Positions 1 through 10,700 of a stretch of DNA of 64,000 bases are shown here, in pieces. The position numbers and the translations under genes were made by a program. The notes beneath the pieces were generated by a model. That model did not search any database. It was not told the origin of the DNA and worked only from the letters and a program-made list of their open reading frames with translations. Origin of the DNA: Acidobacteriota bacterium. Its GTDB lineage: Bacteria; Acidobacteriota; Thermoanaerobaculia; Thermoanaerobaculales; Thermoanaerobaculaceae. Each line of letters starts with the position of its first letter. Within the stretch, counting starts at the first letter, position 1. The DNA lies in contig JACQZW010000059.1 of assembly GCA_016213675.1 (NCBI GenBank), forward strand, positions 16,208-80,207, written 5' to 3'.

Positions 1-1293
1 ACCGCTCTCCGTCAGGATCTTGGCCCCCTCCCGCATGCTCTGTCCGCCCAGCCAGGCAGCCAGGATGGGCTTGGAGGTGGTCTGCTGGAGGGCACCGATC
101 ACCCTGGCCGCCGCCGTGGGGTTGGTCATGGCCTGCGGCGTGAGGATCACCAGCAGCGCGTCCACGTTCTTGTCCGCCACGACGATCTGCGCCGCCTTCT
201 CGATCCGCTTGGAGTTGGCGTCCCCGAGGACGTCCACGGGGTTGCCGTGCGACCAGGCGGGAGGCAGGACCCCGTCCAGCGCCTCGCGGGTGTCGTCCGC
301 GAGCCGGGCGAGCGTCCCCTTCGCGGCGATCAGGGCGTCCGTGGCGATCACCCCCGGGCCCCCCGCGTTGGTGAGGATGCCCAGTCTCGGACCGAGCGGG
401 ACCTTGCCCCGCCCGAGCAGCTCGGCGCAGTCGAAGATCTCGCCGATGTCGTCCACGCGGGTGATCCCCGTCCGGTGGAAGGCGGCGTCGTAGACGGCGT
501 CCTCGGAGGCCATGGCGCCGGTGTGCGAGGCGGCCGCCTGCGCCGACTCGGGGAAGCGCCCTGCCTTGAAGGCCAGGATCGGCTTGGAGCGGGCGAAGGC
601 GCGCGCGGCGGTCATGAACTTGCGGGCCCGGGAGATGGACTCGATGTAGAGGATGATCGCCTGGGTGCCGTCATCCTCGCCGAGATAGTCGATGAGGTCG
701 CCGAAGTCCACGTCGAGGCCGTTGCCGATGGAGACGAACGCCGAGAAGCCGATCTTCCCCTCGATGGCCCAGTCGAGCACCGAGGTGCACAGGGCTCCCG
801 ACTGCGAGATGAAGGCGATGCTCCCCGCCTTCGGCATGCCGCCCCCGAAGCTACAGTTGAGCCGGAGCGACGGGATGATGATTCCGAGGCAGTTCGGCCC
901 CAGGATGCGCATGTCGGGGAAGCGGGCGGCCTCGGCCCGGACCTGGTCCTCGAGGGCCTGGCCCTCCTCCCCCGTCTCCTTGAACCCCGCGGACATGATG
1001 ATGACCCCGTGGATCCCCGCCTCGCCGCACGCTCTCACCAGCCCAGGCGCCTGGCCGGCGGGCGCGCAGATGACGCCGAGGTCCGGCGTCTTCGGGAGCG
1101 ACCCCAGGTCGGGGAAGCAGGGAATGCCCATCACCGCTTCGCTCTCGGCATTCACGGGGTAAACGACCCCCCGGAACCCTCCGGTCACGAGGTTCGAGAG
1201 GACCTTGCCACCGACGCTGTTGGGGTTGACGGACACACCGATCAGGGCGATCCGCTGAGGGTTGAAGATACGGTCCAGCTTTCGAGTGCCCAT
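1..1293 (-). CDS. ADP-forming acyl-CoA (acetate-CoA) synthetase, CoA-binding alpha part, 3'-truncated by window edge
   Basis: The reading frame is open from an ATG at 1293 to the window edge (431 codons), so the C-terminus is missing. The protein starts MGTRKLDRIFNPQRIALIGV, a CoA-binding Rossmann domain. It continues through GPNCLGI and a succinyl-CoA ligase-like region with IAFISQSGALCTSVLDW and the phospho-His motif SHTGAMA. This is the alpha layout of the NDP-forming acyl-CoA synthetase family, which makes ATP from acyl-CoA, or the reverse. Whether an ATP-grasp beta part is fused or separate cannot be seen. No strong Shine-Dalgarno precedes the ATG. Family assignment is firm; the substrate is not known. 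Confidence 0.88.
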   Translation of the reverse strand, partial: MGTRKLDRIFNPQRIALIGVSVNPNSVGGKVLSNLVTGGFRGVVYPVNAESEAVMGIPCFPDLGSLPKTPDLGVICAPAGQAPGLVRACGEAGIHGVIIMSAGFKETGEEGQALEDQVRAEAARFPDMRILGPNCLGIIIPSLRLNCSFGGGMPKAGSIAFISQSGALCTSVLDWAIEGKIGFSAFVSIGNGLDVDFGDLIDYLGEDDGTQAIILYIESISRARKFMTAARAFARSKPILAFKAGRFPESAQAAASHTGAMASEDAVYDAAFHRTGITRVDDIGEIFDCAELLGRGKVPLGPRLGILTNAGGPGVIATDALIAAKGTLARLADDTREALDGVLPPAWSHGNPVDVLGDANSKRIEKAAQIVVADKNVDALLVILTPQAMTNPTAAARVIGALQQTTSKPILAAWLGGQSMREGAKILTESG

Positions 1294-1546
1294 GCTGTTC
1301 AGCCTCGGGGAAGTCCCGACGGGACGTTGCTCTGTTGGGGCTCGGGATCGCAGCGGCGCGGGAGATTCCCTCTCACCGGCCTCGAGTGTAGGTCCGCGAA
1401 GGGCGGAGTCAAGGTCGCGCAACCGGCGCGAGCCTCTCGTCGCCGGCCTGTGGCGGCCCGGCGCGGGGCACGGCGCGCGCGGCACGACCGGGTCGCGGGA
1501 CAGCCGATCGGGTACTCTGCCGCCCGTGCCTCTCGACCGGTGACCC

Positions 1547-2425
1547 GTGGGCGAGTTCTTTGCCCTCCTGACGGCGCTGATCTGGGCGGCCGCCGTGATC
1601 CTCCTGAAGAGATCCGGGGAGACCGTGCCGCCGTTCTCGCTCAACCTCTTCCGCGTCGTCGTCTCGACCGCCCTCCTGCTGCCGACCGCGATCCTCGCCG
1701 GCCAGGCGAGCTGGAGCGATGCCTCGCTGCGTGACGTCCTCATCCTGTTTGCGAGCGGGGTCATCGCGATCGCGACCTCCGACACGCTCTTCCACATGAG
1801 CCTCAACGCGGTCGGCGCGGGCATCTCGGCGATCATCGACAGCCTCTACGCGCCGCTCACCGTGCTCATGGCCACGTTCCTGCTCGGCGAACGCCTCGCC
1901 CCGGCTCAGCTCGTCGGGATGGCGCTGGTGATCACCGGCGTACTCGTCGCCGCGCAGCACGAGCCGTCCTCCGGCGTCGCCCCGCGCCAGCTCGTCCAGG
2001 GCGTGGTCTGGGGCATCCTCGCGATGGTCGCGCTGGCGCTGGGGATCGTGATCGCCAAGCCGGTCCTCGACCGCGCTCCCCTGCTCTGGGCGACCGCAGT
2101 CCGGCAGGTCGGCTGCCTCGTCGTGATGCTCCCGATCGCGCTCCTGTCGGCCCGGCGCCGCGAGATCCTGCGCGTCTTCCGGCCGTCGCGCGGTTGGCGG
2201 TTCTCGCTCCCCGCCACCGTCCTCGGCTCGTACCTGGCGCTCATCTTCTGGATCGCCGGCATGAAGTACACGAAGGTCGGGATCGCCGCGATCCTAAACC
2301 AGTCGAGCGCGATCTACGTCCTGGTCCTGGCCGCGGTCTTCCTACGGGAGCCGTTCACGCGCAGGAAGCTCGCAGCGTCGGCGATCGCCCTCGCCGGCAT
2401 CGTCCTGGTCACGCTCCGAGCGTGA
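1547..2425 (+). CDS. EamA/DMT-family permease
   Basis: A 292-residue hydrophobic protein with two repeated EamA halves of about five membrane helices each. The first half runs from MGEFFALLTALIWAAAVIL and the second starts near residue 150. This is the usual length and layout of drug/metabolite transporter exporters. The start is a GTG at 1547. The substrate cannot be read from sequence. It is transcribed convergently with the unknown gene at 2445 and lies 253 bp from the divergent synthetase gene; I see no recognisable site in that gap. Confidence 0.85.
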   Translation: MGEFFALLTALIWAAAVILLKRSGETVPPFSLNLFRVVVSTALLLPTAILAGQASWSDASLRDVLILFASGVIAIATSDTLFHMSLNAVGAGISAIIDSLYAPLTVLMATFLLGERLAPAQLVGMALVITGVLVAAQHEPSSGVAPRQLVQGVVWGILAMVALALGIVIAKPVLDRAPLLWATAVRQVGCLVVMLPIALLSARRREILRVFRPSRGWRFSLPATVLGSYLALIFWIAGMKYTKVGIAAILNQSSAIYVLVLAAVFLREPFTRRKLAASAIALAGIVLVTLRA

Positions 2426-2444
2426 CGGGCGTGACCCGATCGGA

Positions 2445-4265
2445 TCACCGCGACGGCTTCCCGGCCGCTCGGCCCCGCCTGGTGGCGATGTCGAGCCAGG
2501 CGAACCAGATCGGGTGATGCTTCGTGTACCACTGCAGGATCTCCCGCAGCTTGACCTGTGAGGCGGGGGGGATCACCTCGGGGGGGATGCGGTCGAAGTG
2601 GACCCGGATGCGGTCCTGCTCGGGGAACTCCAGCGCCTCGGAGCAGAGGGTCTGCAGCTCGTTGCGGATCCGCCCCGAGTCGGAGATGCGGACCGCACGG
2701 TGCCGGTAGTCCTCTCCCCTCATGAAGCGGCTGAGCAGCGGGTTGAAGACCAGCCAGCTCTGCGCCAGGGTCTCCATCAGCCGCAGGGTGAACGTGATCC
2801 GCTTGTCGCCCCGGGAGCCGGCCAGCCGCACCGTCACCCGGTAGCACCCCGGCGCGACCTCCTCGACTCCGGGGGCCCCGGAATAGGGGTCCGGGCACAT
2901 GTAGCCCGAGACGGCGAGCACGTCCCACTTCTTCTCGGGGAAGAAGTCGCCGGCCTCGACCGAGGACTTCTGCACGGGGATGCCAGCCTGGCGGGCGTCG
3001 TCGATCATCGCCCGGAAGCGGGCGACGGTGGTCGCGTCGACCTCCCGGCCGAGCGCCCTCCCCAGATGGTCGGCGAAGGCCTCCGCGTCCGGGTCGAGGC
3101 CCATGACCCGCCGCTCGCGAGACGAGGGCACCTCGAACGTCGAGGTGAAGGGCGAGATGAAGGCGGCCAGCCCCAGCATCGGGGCCAAACTGGCGGCTTG
3201 GATGGCCTCGGCCGACGCCGCGTAGCCGTCACACAGGAACAGGTGTTGTTCCCCGTCGTGCATGTACGGGCCCACGTGATAGGTCGGGGCGTAAGTGCCC
3301 GAGTCGGTGAAGGCGGGGATACCGCTCGGCAGTGGGAAGCCGTCCTCGACGACATGCGCACCGAGGGCGGTCCACTCCCGCCACAGGTCGCCGATGCGCG
3401 CCTCGCGGCTCGCGCCGCCCAGGGTCCAGACGTGGACGCGCTCCGGCGCCATTCCGGGGTAGGTCCTGCAGATGGCGCGCATCACCTGCTCGCGCGGCGT
3501 GCGGAACGAGAGGAGGATCGACTCCTCGGCGGCGCGGTCGGCCACCTCGCGCGGTAGGAAGAGGTTGCCCATGTAACCCTCGTAGGGGCGGGTGATCGCG
3601 AGCGGCTGGTCGAACAGGTGCAGGATCGTCATCGGCCCGGTCTCGGCCCCCTTGGAGAAGCGCGAGGTGTTCTCCAGGGTGTCGATCGCCGCTCCCCAGA
3701 TGGTGATGCCGGCTGACCTGATGTCGCGGTAGAACTCCTCCCAGCCGTACCCCTCGTGGTTGAGCAGGCGCACGACCTTGCGGTCCAGCCAGCGGGCCAC
3801 GGCCGGCCTGGCGTAGACCCGACCGAACCCGAGCTGGGGGTTCGAACCCATCTCCGGCGTCTCGCCGGCCTTGGGCATCAATCCCTCACCGATGCAGACG
3901 ACGATGGCGTGGTTCTCGGGGAGCTGGCGCGACAGGTACCACAGGCTCTCGCTCATGGCATAGGCCGAGATGGCGTCGGCCTCCTTCTTCGCCTGGTTGA
4001 GCCCGGCCTTGTCGAGCCCCTGGCCGGCGCCGTAGCCGCCGAACAGGCGGGTCCCCAGGGCGGTGACCGCGCCGGTCACCGCGAAGAGCCGCTCCATGCT
4101 GCCGTCCATGAACGAGATGTCGCTCGTGAACTCCTTGGCCGGCTTGCCGCGCACCCAGGCGATGTCGACGTCCTCGAGCCAGAGGTGGAACCGGCCGAGG
4201 ATGGGACGGGCGTCGAAGGCCCATTGGGCGACGAGATCCCGGGTCTCCTGGGAGCGTGGGTTCAA
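2445..4265 (-). CDS. Conserved-looking protein of unknown function, ~606 aa
   Basis: I do not recognise this family. The protein is soluble-looking, without signal peptide or membrane helices, and rich in aromatic residues. It has a Gly-rich stretch (GGYGAGQGLDKAG), an internal HVGPYMHDGEQHLFLCDGY segment and the tail HHPIWFAWLDIATRR. Codon use matches its neighbours. I chose the TTG at 4265 because an excellent GAAGAGGAGG site lies just upstream; the frame stays open to a TTG at 4346 with an ATG at 4337, but no good ribosome site is seen there. It ends convergently with the DMT permease. Function unknown. Confidence 0.75.
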   Translation of the reverse strand: MNPRSQETRDLVAQWAFDARPILGRFHLWLEDVDIAWVRGKPAKEFTSDISFMDGSMERLFAVTGAVTALGTRLFGGYGAGQGLDKAGLNQAKKEADAISAYAMSESLWYLSRQLPENHAIVVCIGEGLMPKAGETPEMGSNPQLGFGRVYARPAVARWLDRKVVRLLNHEGYGWEEFYRDIRSAGITIWGAAIDTLENTSRFSKGAETGPMTILHLFDQPLAITRPYEGYMGNLFLPREVADRAAEESILLSFRTPREQVMRAICRTYPGMAPERVHVWTLGGASREARIGDLWREWTALGAHVVEDGFPLPSGIPAFTDSGTYAPTYHVGPYMHDGEQHLFLCDGYAASAEAIQAASLAPMLGLAAFISPFTSTFEVPSSRERRVMGLDPDAEAFADHLGRALGREVDATTVARFRAMIDDARQAGIPVQKSSVEAGDFFPEKKWDVLAVSGYMCPDPYSGAPGVEEVAPGCYRVTVRLAGSRGDKRITFTLRLMETLAQSWLVFNPLLSRFMRGEDYRHRAVRISDSGRIRNELQTLCSEALEFPEQDRIRVHFDRIPPEVIPPASQVKLREILQWYTKHHPIWFAWLDIATRRGRAAGKPSR

Positions 4266-4522
4266 GGTGTCCTCCTCTTCGGCGTGCGAACTCGCCTCCG
4301 GGGCCCCCGTGGAGCAGGCCACCGGGTCGCGTCCCATACTAGCCAACGTCTCCGGGAATCCAAGTCGCAGCCGCCCCTCGAGCGGCTCGCGCCGGCGGGC
4401 TCGGAGAGGGTTGACACCGCTGGATTGCGTGACGAGTTCGTGGTAGATTCTGCCGCAATGTCACCGCGCCGCTACCCTGGTTTTTCGACTTTGGGGTGGA
4501 ACAACTTTGGAGGAGGACGAGG

Positions 4523-7387
4523 ATGACCCGCAAAGCACTCACCTTGGCTGTCTTACTGGTCCTGCTGGGGTTCGCGCAGGCTGTCGTGGCCGCCGAGAAT
4601 CCCGGCGTCAAGCCGCCCGACCCGACGACCGTCACGTACCGCGGTGTCTGGCCGGTCGTGCAGTTCGACGTGTCGCCGCCCCTGCGGTCGATCACGCCGA
4701 TCCCGCCGACGCTCGTCGAGCACACCCCGAAGGAGAACCGCTGGAGCGGCCTCGAAGGAGAGCTGGGCCCGCAGGACACCGACGCGGTCGCCCAGACGGA
4801 GGTCGGACCGGGTGAAATCCCCGCTCCGAGCGTCCACTTCGCCGGCCCGGCCAACGTGTCGGGCGTCTCCCCGCCCGACTCCATCGGCGACGTCGGACCG
4901 AACCACTACGTGTTCATGAGCAACCTGTCGTTCCAGATCTTCAACAAGACCGGCACGTCGCTCTACGGGCCGGCGCTCAACAACACGCTGTGGGCCGGAT
5001 TCGGCGGCCCGTGCCAGACCGAGAACGCCGGCGACCCGGTGATCCTCCACGACCAGATCGCCGACCGCTGGATGCTCAGCCAGTTCACCGCCAACGGCCC
5101 GACCTACTACAACTGCGTGGCGGTCTCGACCACGGCCGACCCGACCGGCTCCTACTACCGGTGGGCCTTCACCACTGGCAGCAACTTCCCGGACTACCCC
5201 AAGTACGGCTTCTGGCCGGACGGGCTCTACATCGCCACCCGCGAGTTCAGCAGCGCCGGGCCGTTCGCCGGCGTCGGCGCGTACGCCGTAGACCGCGCGG
5301 GGCTCATCGCCGGCAACCCGACGCCCACGGTCGTCTCGTTCCTCATCACGCCCGGCAGCACCGCCTACAACGTCGGTGACGGGTTGCTCCCTTCGGACAT
5401 GGACGGCTCGACGCCGCCGCCGGCCGGCTCGCCGAACTACTTCGTGGGCTCGATGGACAACGGCGGCCCCTACGCCGCCCCGCAGGACGCCCTGAACCTC
5501 TTCAAGTTCCACGCCGACTTCACAGTACCCGCGAACTCGACGTTCACCGGGCCGACCGTGATCCCGGTCGCGGCGTTCGATTCGATGCTGTCGACCTGCT
5601 CCGGCCGGAGCTGCATCCCGCAGCCGGGTACGACCAACCGGGTCGACCACCTGGGCTACCGCCAGCGCCCGACCCACCGCCTGGCCTACCGCAACTACGG
5701 GACCCACGAGTCGCTGGTCACCAACCAGTCGGTCGAGGGCTCGGCCGGCATGTCGGGCGCTCGGTGGTGGGAGATCCGCAGCCCGAACGCAGCGCCGCCG
5801 GTGCTCTACCAGGAAGGCACCTACAACCCGGGCGCGACCGATGGGATTTTCCGGTGGATGGGCTCGATCGCCATGGACTACGTCGGCAACATGGCGCTCG
5901 GCTACAGCGCGTCCAACGGCACCGCCCCCAACTACCCCAGCGTGTGGTACACCGGCCGCCTCGCCGGCGATCCGCTCGGCACCATGCCGCAGGGCGAGGC
6001 GAGCATCTTCAACGGCACCGGGTCCTTCACGGGCAGCCAGCGCTGGGGCGACTACTCCTCGATGAACGTCGACCCAACGGACGACTGCACGTTCTGGTAC
6101 GTCAACCAGTACAACGCGGTCACCGGCGGCAACTGGATCCTGCACGCCGGCGCCTTCAAGTTCCCCGACTGCGCGATGGCGCCGAGCTTCACCATCGCGG
6201 TGGCGCCCACCACACAGGCGATCTGCACCCCGAACGACGCGGTCTACACGGTGAACGTCGGGTCGATCCAGGGCTTCACCAACCCGGTGACGCTGACCGC
6301 GACCGGCAACCCGGCCGGCACCACCGTGGCGTTCTCGACGAACCCGGTGACCCCGGCAGGTACCTCGACGATGACGATCAGCGGGACCGGGGCGGCCGCC
6401 GCCGGCAGCTACACCGTCAACGTTCAGGGCCAGTCGGCCGACCCGATCACCAAGGACCAGAACGTCACCCTCGACGTCTTCACCGGCGCCCCCGGAACGG
6501 CGGCGCTGCTCACCCCGGCCGACGGCGCGCTCAACCAGCCGGCCACCCCGAGCTTCACATGGACGGCGTTCCCGCAGGCCGCGACCTACGTCCTCGAGAT
6601 CGCGACGGACGCCGCCTTCACGGCGATCGTCCACACGTCGCCCAGCCTGGCCACGCCGGCCTACTCCGGCGCGACCCTGAACACGAACACCTCCTACTAC
6701 TGGCGGGTGCGCGCGACCAACACCTGCGGCACCGGACTCGACTCCGCCGTCTTCTCGGTCACCACCCAGGCCGCGCCGGGTGACTGCGGCGTCGGCACCG
6801 CGCCGAACGTCCTCTTCACCGAAGGGTTCGAGAGTGGCCTCGGCACCTGGACGCACAGCGGCACCGGCGACACCTGGGCCATCACGGCCACCCCGAGCTA
6901 CGTCCACAGCGGCTCCCAGGCGGTGCACGCGACCGACCCGGCGACCGTCAGCGACCAGCGCCTGGTCTCGCCGGCCGTCGTCCTGCCCGTGGGCCAGAAC
7001 CCGATCACCCTGAAGTTCTGGAACTTCCAGACGCTCGAGGACCGCACCGGCGGCTGCTACGACGGCGGTATCCTCGAGGTGTCGACCGACGGCGGGACGA
7101 CCTGGACACAGGTCCCGACGGCGAATCTCCTGACCGATCCCTACGACGGGCCGATTGGCGCCACGTCCAACCCGATGAACGGCCTGAATGCCTGGTGCGG
7201 CGACCCGCAGGCCTACCTCAACAGCATCGCCGACGTCTCGTCCTACGCCGGCCAGACGGTCAACTTCCGCTTCCGCCTGGGCAGCGATAGCTCGGTCGGG
7301 CGGCCGGACGGCTGGAACATCGACGACGTGGTCGTCCAGTCGTGCCTCGTCGTCCCGGTCGAGCTGCAGTCGTTCAACGTGCAGTAG
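4523..7387 (+). CDS. Large exported protein with Fn3-like and MAM/jelly-roll-like domains
   Basis: Start ATG 4523 is preceded by GGAGGAGGACGAGG; the frame opens further upstream but lacks such a site. A signal peptide (MTRKALTLAVLLVLLGFAQA...) leads a 954-residue protein. Residues about 110-550 form an uncharacterised region with many aromatic and Gly residues. An Ig-like stretch follows, then a fibronectin type III-like domain near 660-750 ending in SYYWRVRATN. A jelly-roll/MAM-like domain occupies 765-946 (FTEGFESGLGTWT ... GWNIDDVVV). The end reads VPVELQSFNVQ, reminiscent of the start of some secretion-tail regions. Probably surface-exposed or secreted; substrate unknown. A hairpin terminator follows. 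Confidence 0.8.
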   Translation: MTRKALTLAVLLVLLGFAQAVVAAENPGVKPPDPTTVTYRGVWPVVQFDVSPPLRSITPIPPTLVEHTPKENRWSGLEGELGPQDTDAVAQTEVGPGEIPAPSVHFAGPANVSGVSPPDSIGDVGPNHYVFMSNLSFQIFNKTGTSLYGPALNNTLWAGFGGPCQTENAGDPVILHDQIADRWMLSQFTANGPTYYNCVAVSTTADPTGSYYRWAFTTGSNFPDYPKYGFWPDGLYIATREFSSAGPFAGVGAYAVDRAGLIAGNPTPTVVSFLITPGSTAYNVGDGLLPSDMDGSTPPPAGSPNYFVGSMDNGGPYAAPQDALNLFKFHADFTVPANSTFTGPTVIPVAAFDSMLSTCSGRSCIPQPGTTNRVDHLGYRQRPTHRLAYRNYGTHESLVTNQSVEGSAGMSGARWWEIRSPNAAPPVLYQEGTYNPGATDGIFRWMGSIAMDYVGNMALGYSASNGTAPNYPSVWYTGRLAGDPLGTMPQGEASIFNGTGSFTGSQRWGDYSSMNVDPTDDCTFWYVNQYNAVTGGNWILHAGAFKFPDCAMAPSFTIAVAPTTQAICTPNDAVYTVNVGSIQGFTNPVTLTATGNPAGTTVAFSTNPVTPAGTSTMTISGTGAAAAGSYTVNVQGQSADPITKDQNVTLDVFTGAPGTAALLTPADGALNQPATPSFTWTAFPQAATYVLEIATDAAFTAIVHTSPSLATPAYSGATLNTNTSYYWRVRATNTCGTGLDSAVFSVTTQAAPGDCGVGTAPNVLFTEGFESGLGTWTHSGTGDTWAITATPSYVHSGSQAVHATDPATVSDQRLVSPAVVLPVGQNPITLKFWNFQTLEDRTGGCYDGGILEVSTDGGTTWTQVPTANLLTDPYDGPIGATSNPMNGLNAWCGDPQAYLNSIADVSSYAGQTVNFRFRLGSDSSVGRPDGWNIDDVVVQSCLVVPVELQSFNVQ

Positions 7388-7425
7388 CGGACAGGCGGCC
7401 CTCGCGCCGCCGGCCTGAACCAACT

Positions 7426-7460
7426 CGGGCCAGCACCCGGTCGTCACGGGTGCTGGCCCG
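7426..7460 (+). terminator. Hairpin terminator after the exported Fn3/MAM protein
   Basis: A perfect 14-bp inverted repeat (CGGGCCAGCACCCG and its complement) encloses a 7-nt loop 38 bp after the stop codon. The downstream sequence AACCTTGTGT is only weakly T-rich, so this may be an intrinsic terminator of reduced efficiency or an RNA-stabilising hairpin. Confidence 0.7.
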
Positions 7461-7614
7461 AACCTTGTGTGCTCACCGGCGAGCACCTCCTTGAGGGCAG
7501 TGGCTCATCTCAACTCGCAGCCGTCCGGCCCCACGCTGGAGCCCTCGGCGAGGCCTGCATTCCACTGTGACCTTCCGGAGGTTCACCTCGGGTGGCTGTA
7601 CACCGCCATGACAG
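7461..7614. other. Intergenic stretch without recognised gene
   Basis: Between the terminator at 7426-7460 and the promoter at 7615 I see no coding signal. The only structure is a short hairpin (GTGCTC ... GAGCAC) near 7470-7487. Together with the terminator and promoter this accounts for the 341-bp gap between the two exported-protein genes. Confidence 0.5.
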
Positions 7615-7643
7615 TTGACTTGGTTTAGTAAAGCTTGTAAGGT
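7615..7643 (+). promoter_or_regulatory. Sigma70-like promoter of the nonaheme cytochrome gene
   Basis: TTGACT (7615-7620) and TAAGGT (7638-7643) are separated by 17 bp in a locally AT-rich patch, about 85 bp before the ATG. Position and contrast with the GC-rich surroundings support it; no experimental evidence. Confidence 0.55.
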
Positions 7644-7728
7644 TAGTGTCACAAACCGGACGCGCTCGGGGATCCAACTCCCCGAAAACCACGGCCGCCC
7701 GGGAAGTAGAAGCAAGAAGGAGGGGGGC

Positions 7729-10700
7729 ATGAGAGCCATCGCAGAGAACCGGCAACGCGCCGCAATGGTGCTGCTGCTGACGGCCGCCGTGATCGGGTTC
7801 GCCGGCAACGCACTCGCCGTCGATCCCGTGACGGTCAGTGTCGCCGTGACCGGCGACCCGATCCCGGGCGCGACGGTGACGGCCAAGGCCACGGTCACCA
7901 TCAGCGACGGATCGACGCTGCAGTCGATCGCCTGGACGCAGGTTTCGGGTCCGACCGCGACGCTGTCCAACACCACCACCGACACCATCACGGCAGTTCT
8001 GCCCGGCCGGCAGGTCTTCAAGGAGCACCTCATCGAGACCCTCGAGGAGCCGCCGATCACCGCGGCACAGCTCCCACCGAACGTCCCGCCGCCCCCCGCG
8101 GAGTTCCCCGGCGGCCTGCAGGACCGCTTCGGGGTCGTCGGGATCAACCCGTTCGCCCTCGAGGAAGCCGGCGCGATCGGCCTCAAGATCACGGTCGTGA
8201 CCAGCTCCGGCACCTACGACTTCTCGTCGGCGATCCACGCCACGATGCCGTGGCCGACGGCGACCGGCAACCGCGTCGTTCCGATCGGCCTGCCGGTGCT
8301 GCTGCACGGCAAGCTCCAGACCTCCTACAACTGGGCGATGACCGCGCCCACCGGGTCGACCGCGACCCTGACCGACGCTGCCGGGCAGAGCCCCGAGTTC
8401 ACCCCGGACGTCGCCGGCACCTACGCGATCACGGTCACCAACCTGGCCGACAACTCGACGGTCGCCCTGAACGTCATCGCCGGCACCTGGCACGGCGTGA
8501 TCACCGGACAGAACGCCGACGGCCGGCCGGTCGCCGACATCACCTGCCGCCAGTGCCACGCCCCCGGCACGCCGCTCGACCAGTTCACCCCCTGGATGGC
8601 CTCGGGTCACGCCGAGATCTTCACCCAGAACGTGAACACGCCGAACGGGCACTACACCGAGTCGTGCACCTCCTGCCACTCGGTCGGGTACAACAAGTCG
8701 GTCGCCAACAACGGCTTCGACGATGCCCCGGACTTCGCCGCGATGATGGCCTCGGGCCTCGTCACCCACGGCGACCCGACCAACTGGACGAGCATCCTCG
8801 CCCAGTTCCCGGCCTCGGCCAAGCTCGCCAACATCCAGTGCGAGAGCTGCCACGGCCCGCAGGACGGCGGCGGCCACCCGTCGCTCGACGGCGCCCGCGC
8901 CAACCTGTCCTCCGACATGTGCGGCACCTGCCACGGTGAGCCCTTGCGTCACAGCCGTTTCCAGCAGTGGCAGCTCTCCGGCCACGCCAACTACGAGCTG
9001 GCCGGCGAGGAAGGGACCAACACCACCTGCGGCAAGTGCCACAGCGCCCAGGGCTTCCTCGCCTGGGAGAAGATTGGCTGGAGCGCCACGGCGCCGATCA
9101 CGGTCGACTGGACCGTCGACGAGGTCCACCCGCTGACCTGCGCAACCTGCCACGACCCGCACGCGGTCGGCACCACCTCCGGCAATGCATCCACCAACGC
9201 GACGGTACGCATCGACGGCGACACCCCGACGCTGATGTCGGGCTACGCCGCCACCGACGTCGGACGCGGCGCCATCTGCATGACCTGCCACAACGGTCGC
9301 CGCGGCCTGCGCAACGACGCCAACTTCAATCGCGCCGACGCCTCTCGCGCGCCGCACGTCGGGCCCCAGGCCGACATCCTGATGGGCCAGAACCTCTACT
9401 TCGCGCAGACCGGCAAGCGCTCGTACCACTCCATGATCGAGGACTCCTGCGTCACCTGCCACATGGAGTCGACCCCGCCGCCCCCTGACCTGTCCTACAA
9501 CCTCGGCGGGACCAACCACACCTTCTACGCGAGCAAGGACATCTGCAACAAGTGCCACCCGACCATCAACACCAACGACGTCCAGGCCATAGTCGAGAAC
9601 AAGATGGCGTCGTTGCAGACCGAGATCGAGAAGGCCCTCAAGGGCGCCATGCAGGCGCAGATCCGCGCCGGCAACCGGATCGACCTCAGCGGCGGCGTGG
9701 TCGTCAGTGCCGCGTCTGACATCGTCAACGTCACGTTCCTCGAGAGCCACGGCCGCCAGGCCGTCACCGTCGACCTCGCCAGCGGCACCACCGTCGAGGG
9801 CATCGCCCTGAACAGCGTCAAGGTCGTCCCGCCCGCCGGCGCGGCCAAGGAGCTGTACGCGGTCGCCGACCCGAACATCGCCAAGGCCGGATGGAACCTG
9901 ATCTCGCTGCACTCCGACGCCAGCAAGGGCGTCCACAACCCCGGCTTCGTCAACTCGGCCCTCGACATCTCGTTGTTCGCCCTCAAGTCGATCAACGCGG
10001 CGGCGGGCAACCCGGCCGCCGGCGGCGGCCCGGGCAGCGGCGCGGGCGCAGTCGCGTGCTCCTCGCCGTTCGTCTACTGGGCCGAAATCGCCGCGCACCT
10101 GCCCGGCGTCGCCCCGACCCAGTGGCGGACCGACATGGTGGCCAGGAACCTCGGCAGCCAGCAGGCCGCGGTCCGCTTCGTTCTCCATCAGCCCACCGGC
10201 AACCTCGAGGGCACCGCGACCATCGGCGGCGGCGCCCAGCAGGCGTTCGAGGACATCGTCGCCACCCTCGGCGGCACGAACAACAAGGGCTCGCTGGAGA
10301 TCTGCTCCGACCAGCCGCTCCTCGTGCTCGGCCGCATCTTCAACCAGGCTCCGACCGGGACCTATGGGCAGTTCCTCGACGGCCACGTCGCCGACCTCGG
10401 CCTCACCGCCGGCGAGACTGCCAGCCTGATCGGCTTGCGCCAGGAGATCGACAGGTACCGCACGAACATCAGCGTGACCAACGGCGGGACGATCGACGCC
10501 CAGGCCTCGATCTCGCTGTTCGACACCGCGGGCAACGCGATCACGAACTTCACCATCACCGTGCCGGCCGGCCAGGTGGTTCAGGACATCGAACCGTTCA
10601 AGGCCAGGGCCAACGCACCCAACCTCGGGTGGGGCTTCGCCACCGTGACCGTCGTTTCGGGCAAGAACGTCCGCACGTCGGCGTCGGTCATCGACGCGGT

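Noticed and set aside
247..1734. 495-aa plus-strand ORF at the window start
   Set aside because: Antisense to the acyl-CoA synthetase, whose minus-strand protein shows clear family motifs.
4411..4449. TTGACA with TAGATT as promoter for the exported Fn3/MAM protein
   Set aside because: The spacing is 27 bp and the hexamer at 17 bp (GAGTTC) is not a -10; a promoter must exist nearby but this pair is not convincing.
4553..7486. 977-aa minus-strand ORF opposite the exported Fn3/MAM protein
   Set aside because: It is an Arg/Gly/Val-rich shadow frame typical of GC-rich DNA. The plus-strand frame has signal peptide, domains and a good ribosome site.
7510..10386. 958-aa minus-strand ORF opposite the cytochrome
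   Set aside because: Low-complexity shadow; the plus strand has nine CXXCH motifs and promoter/terminator signals.
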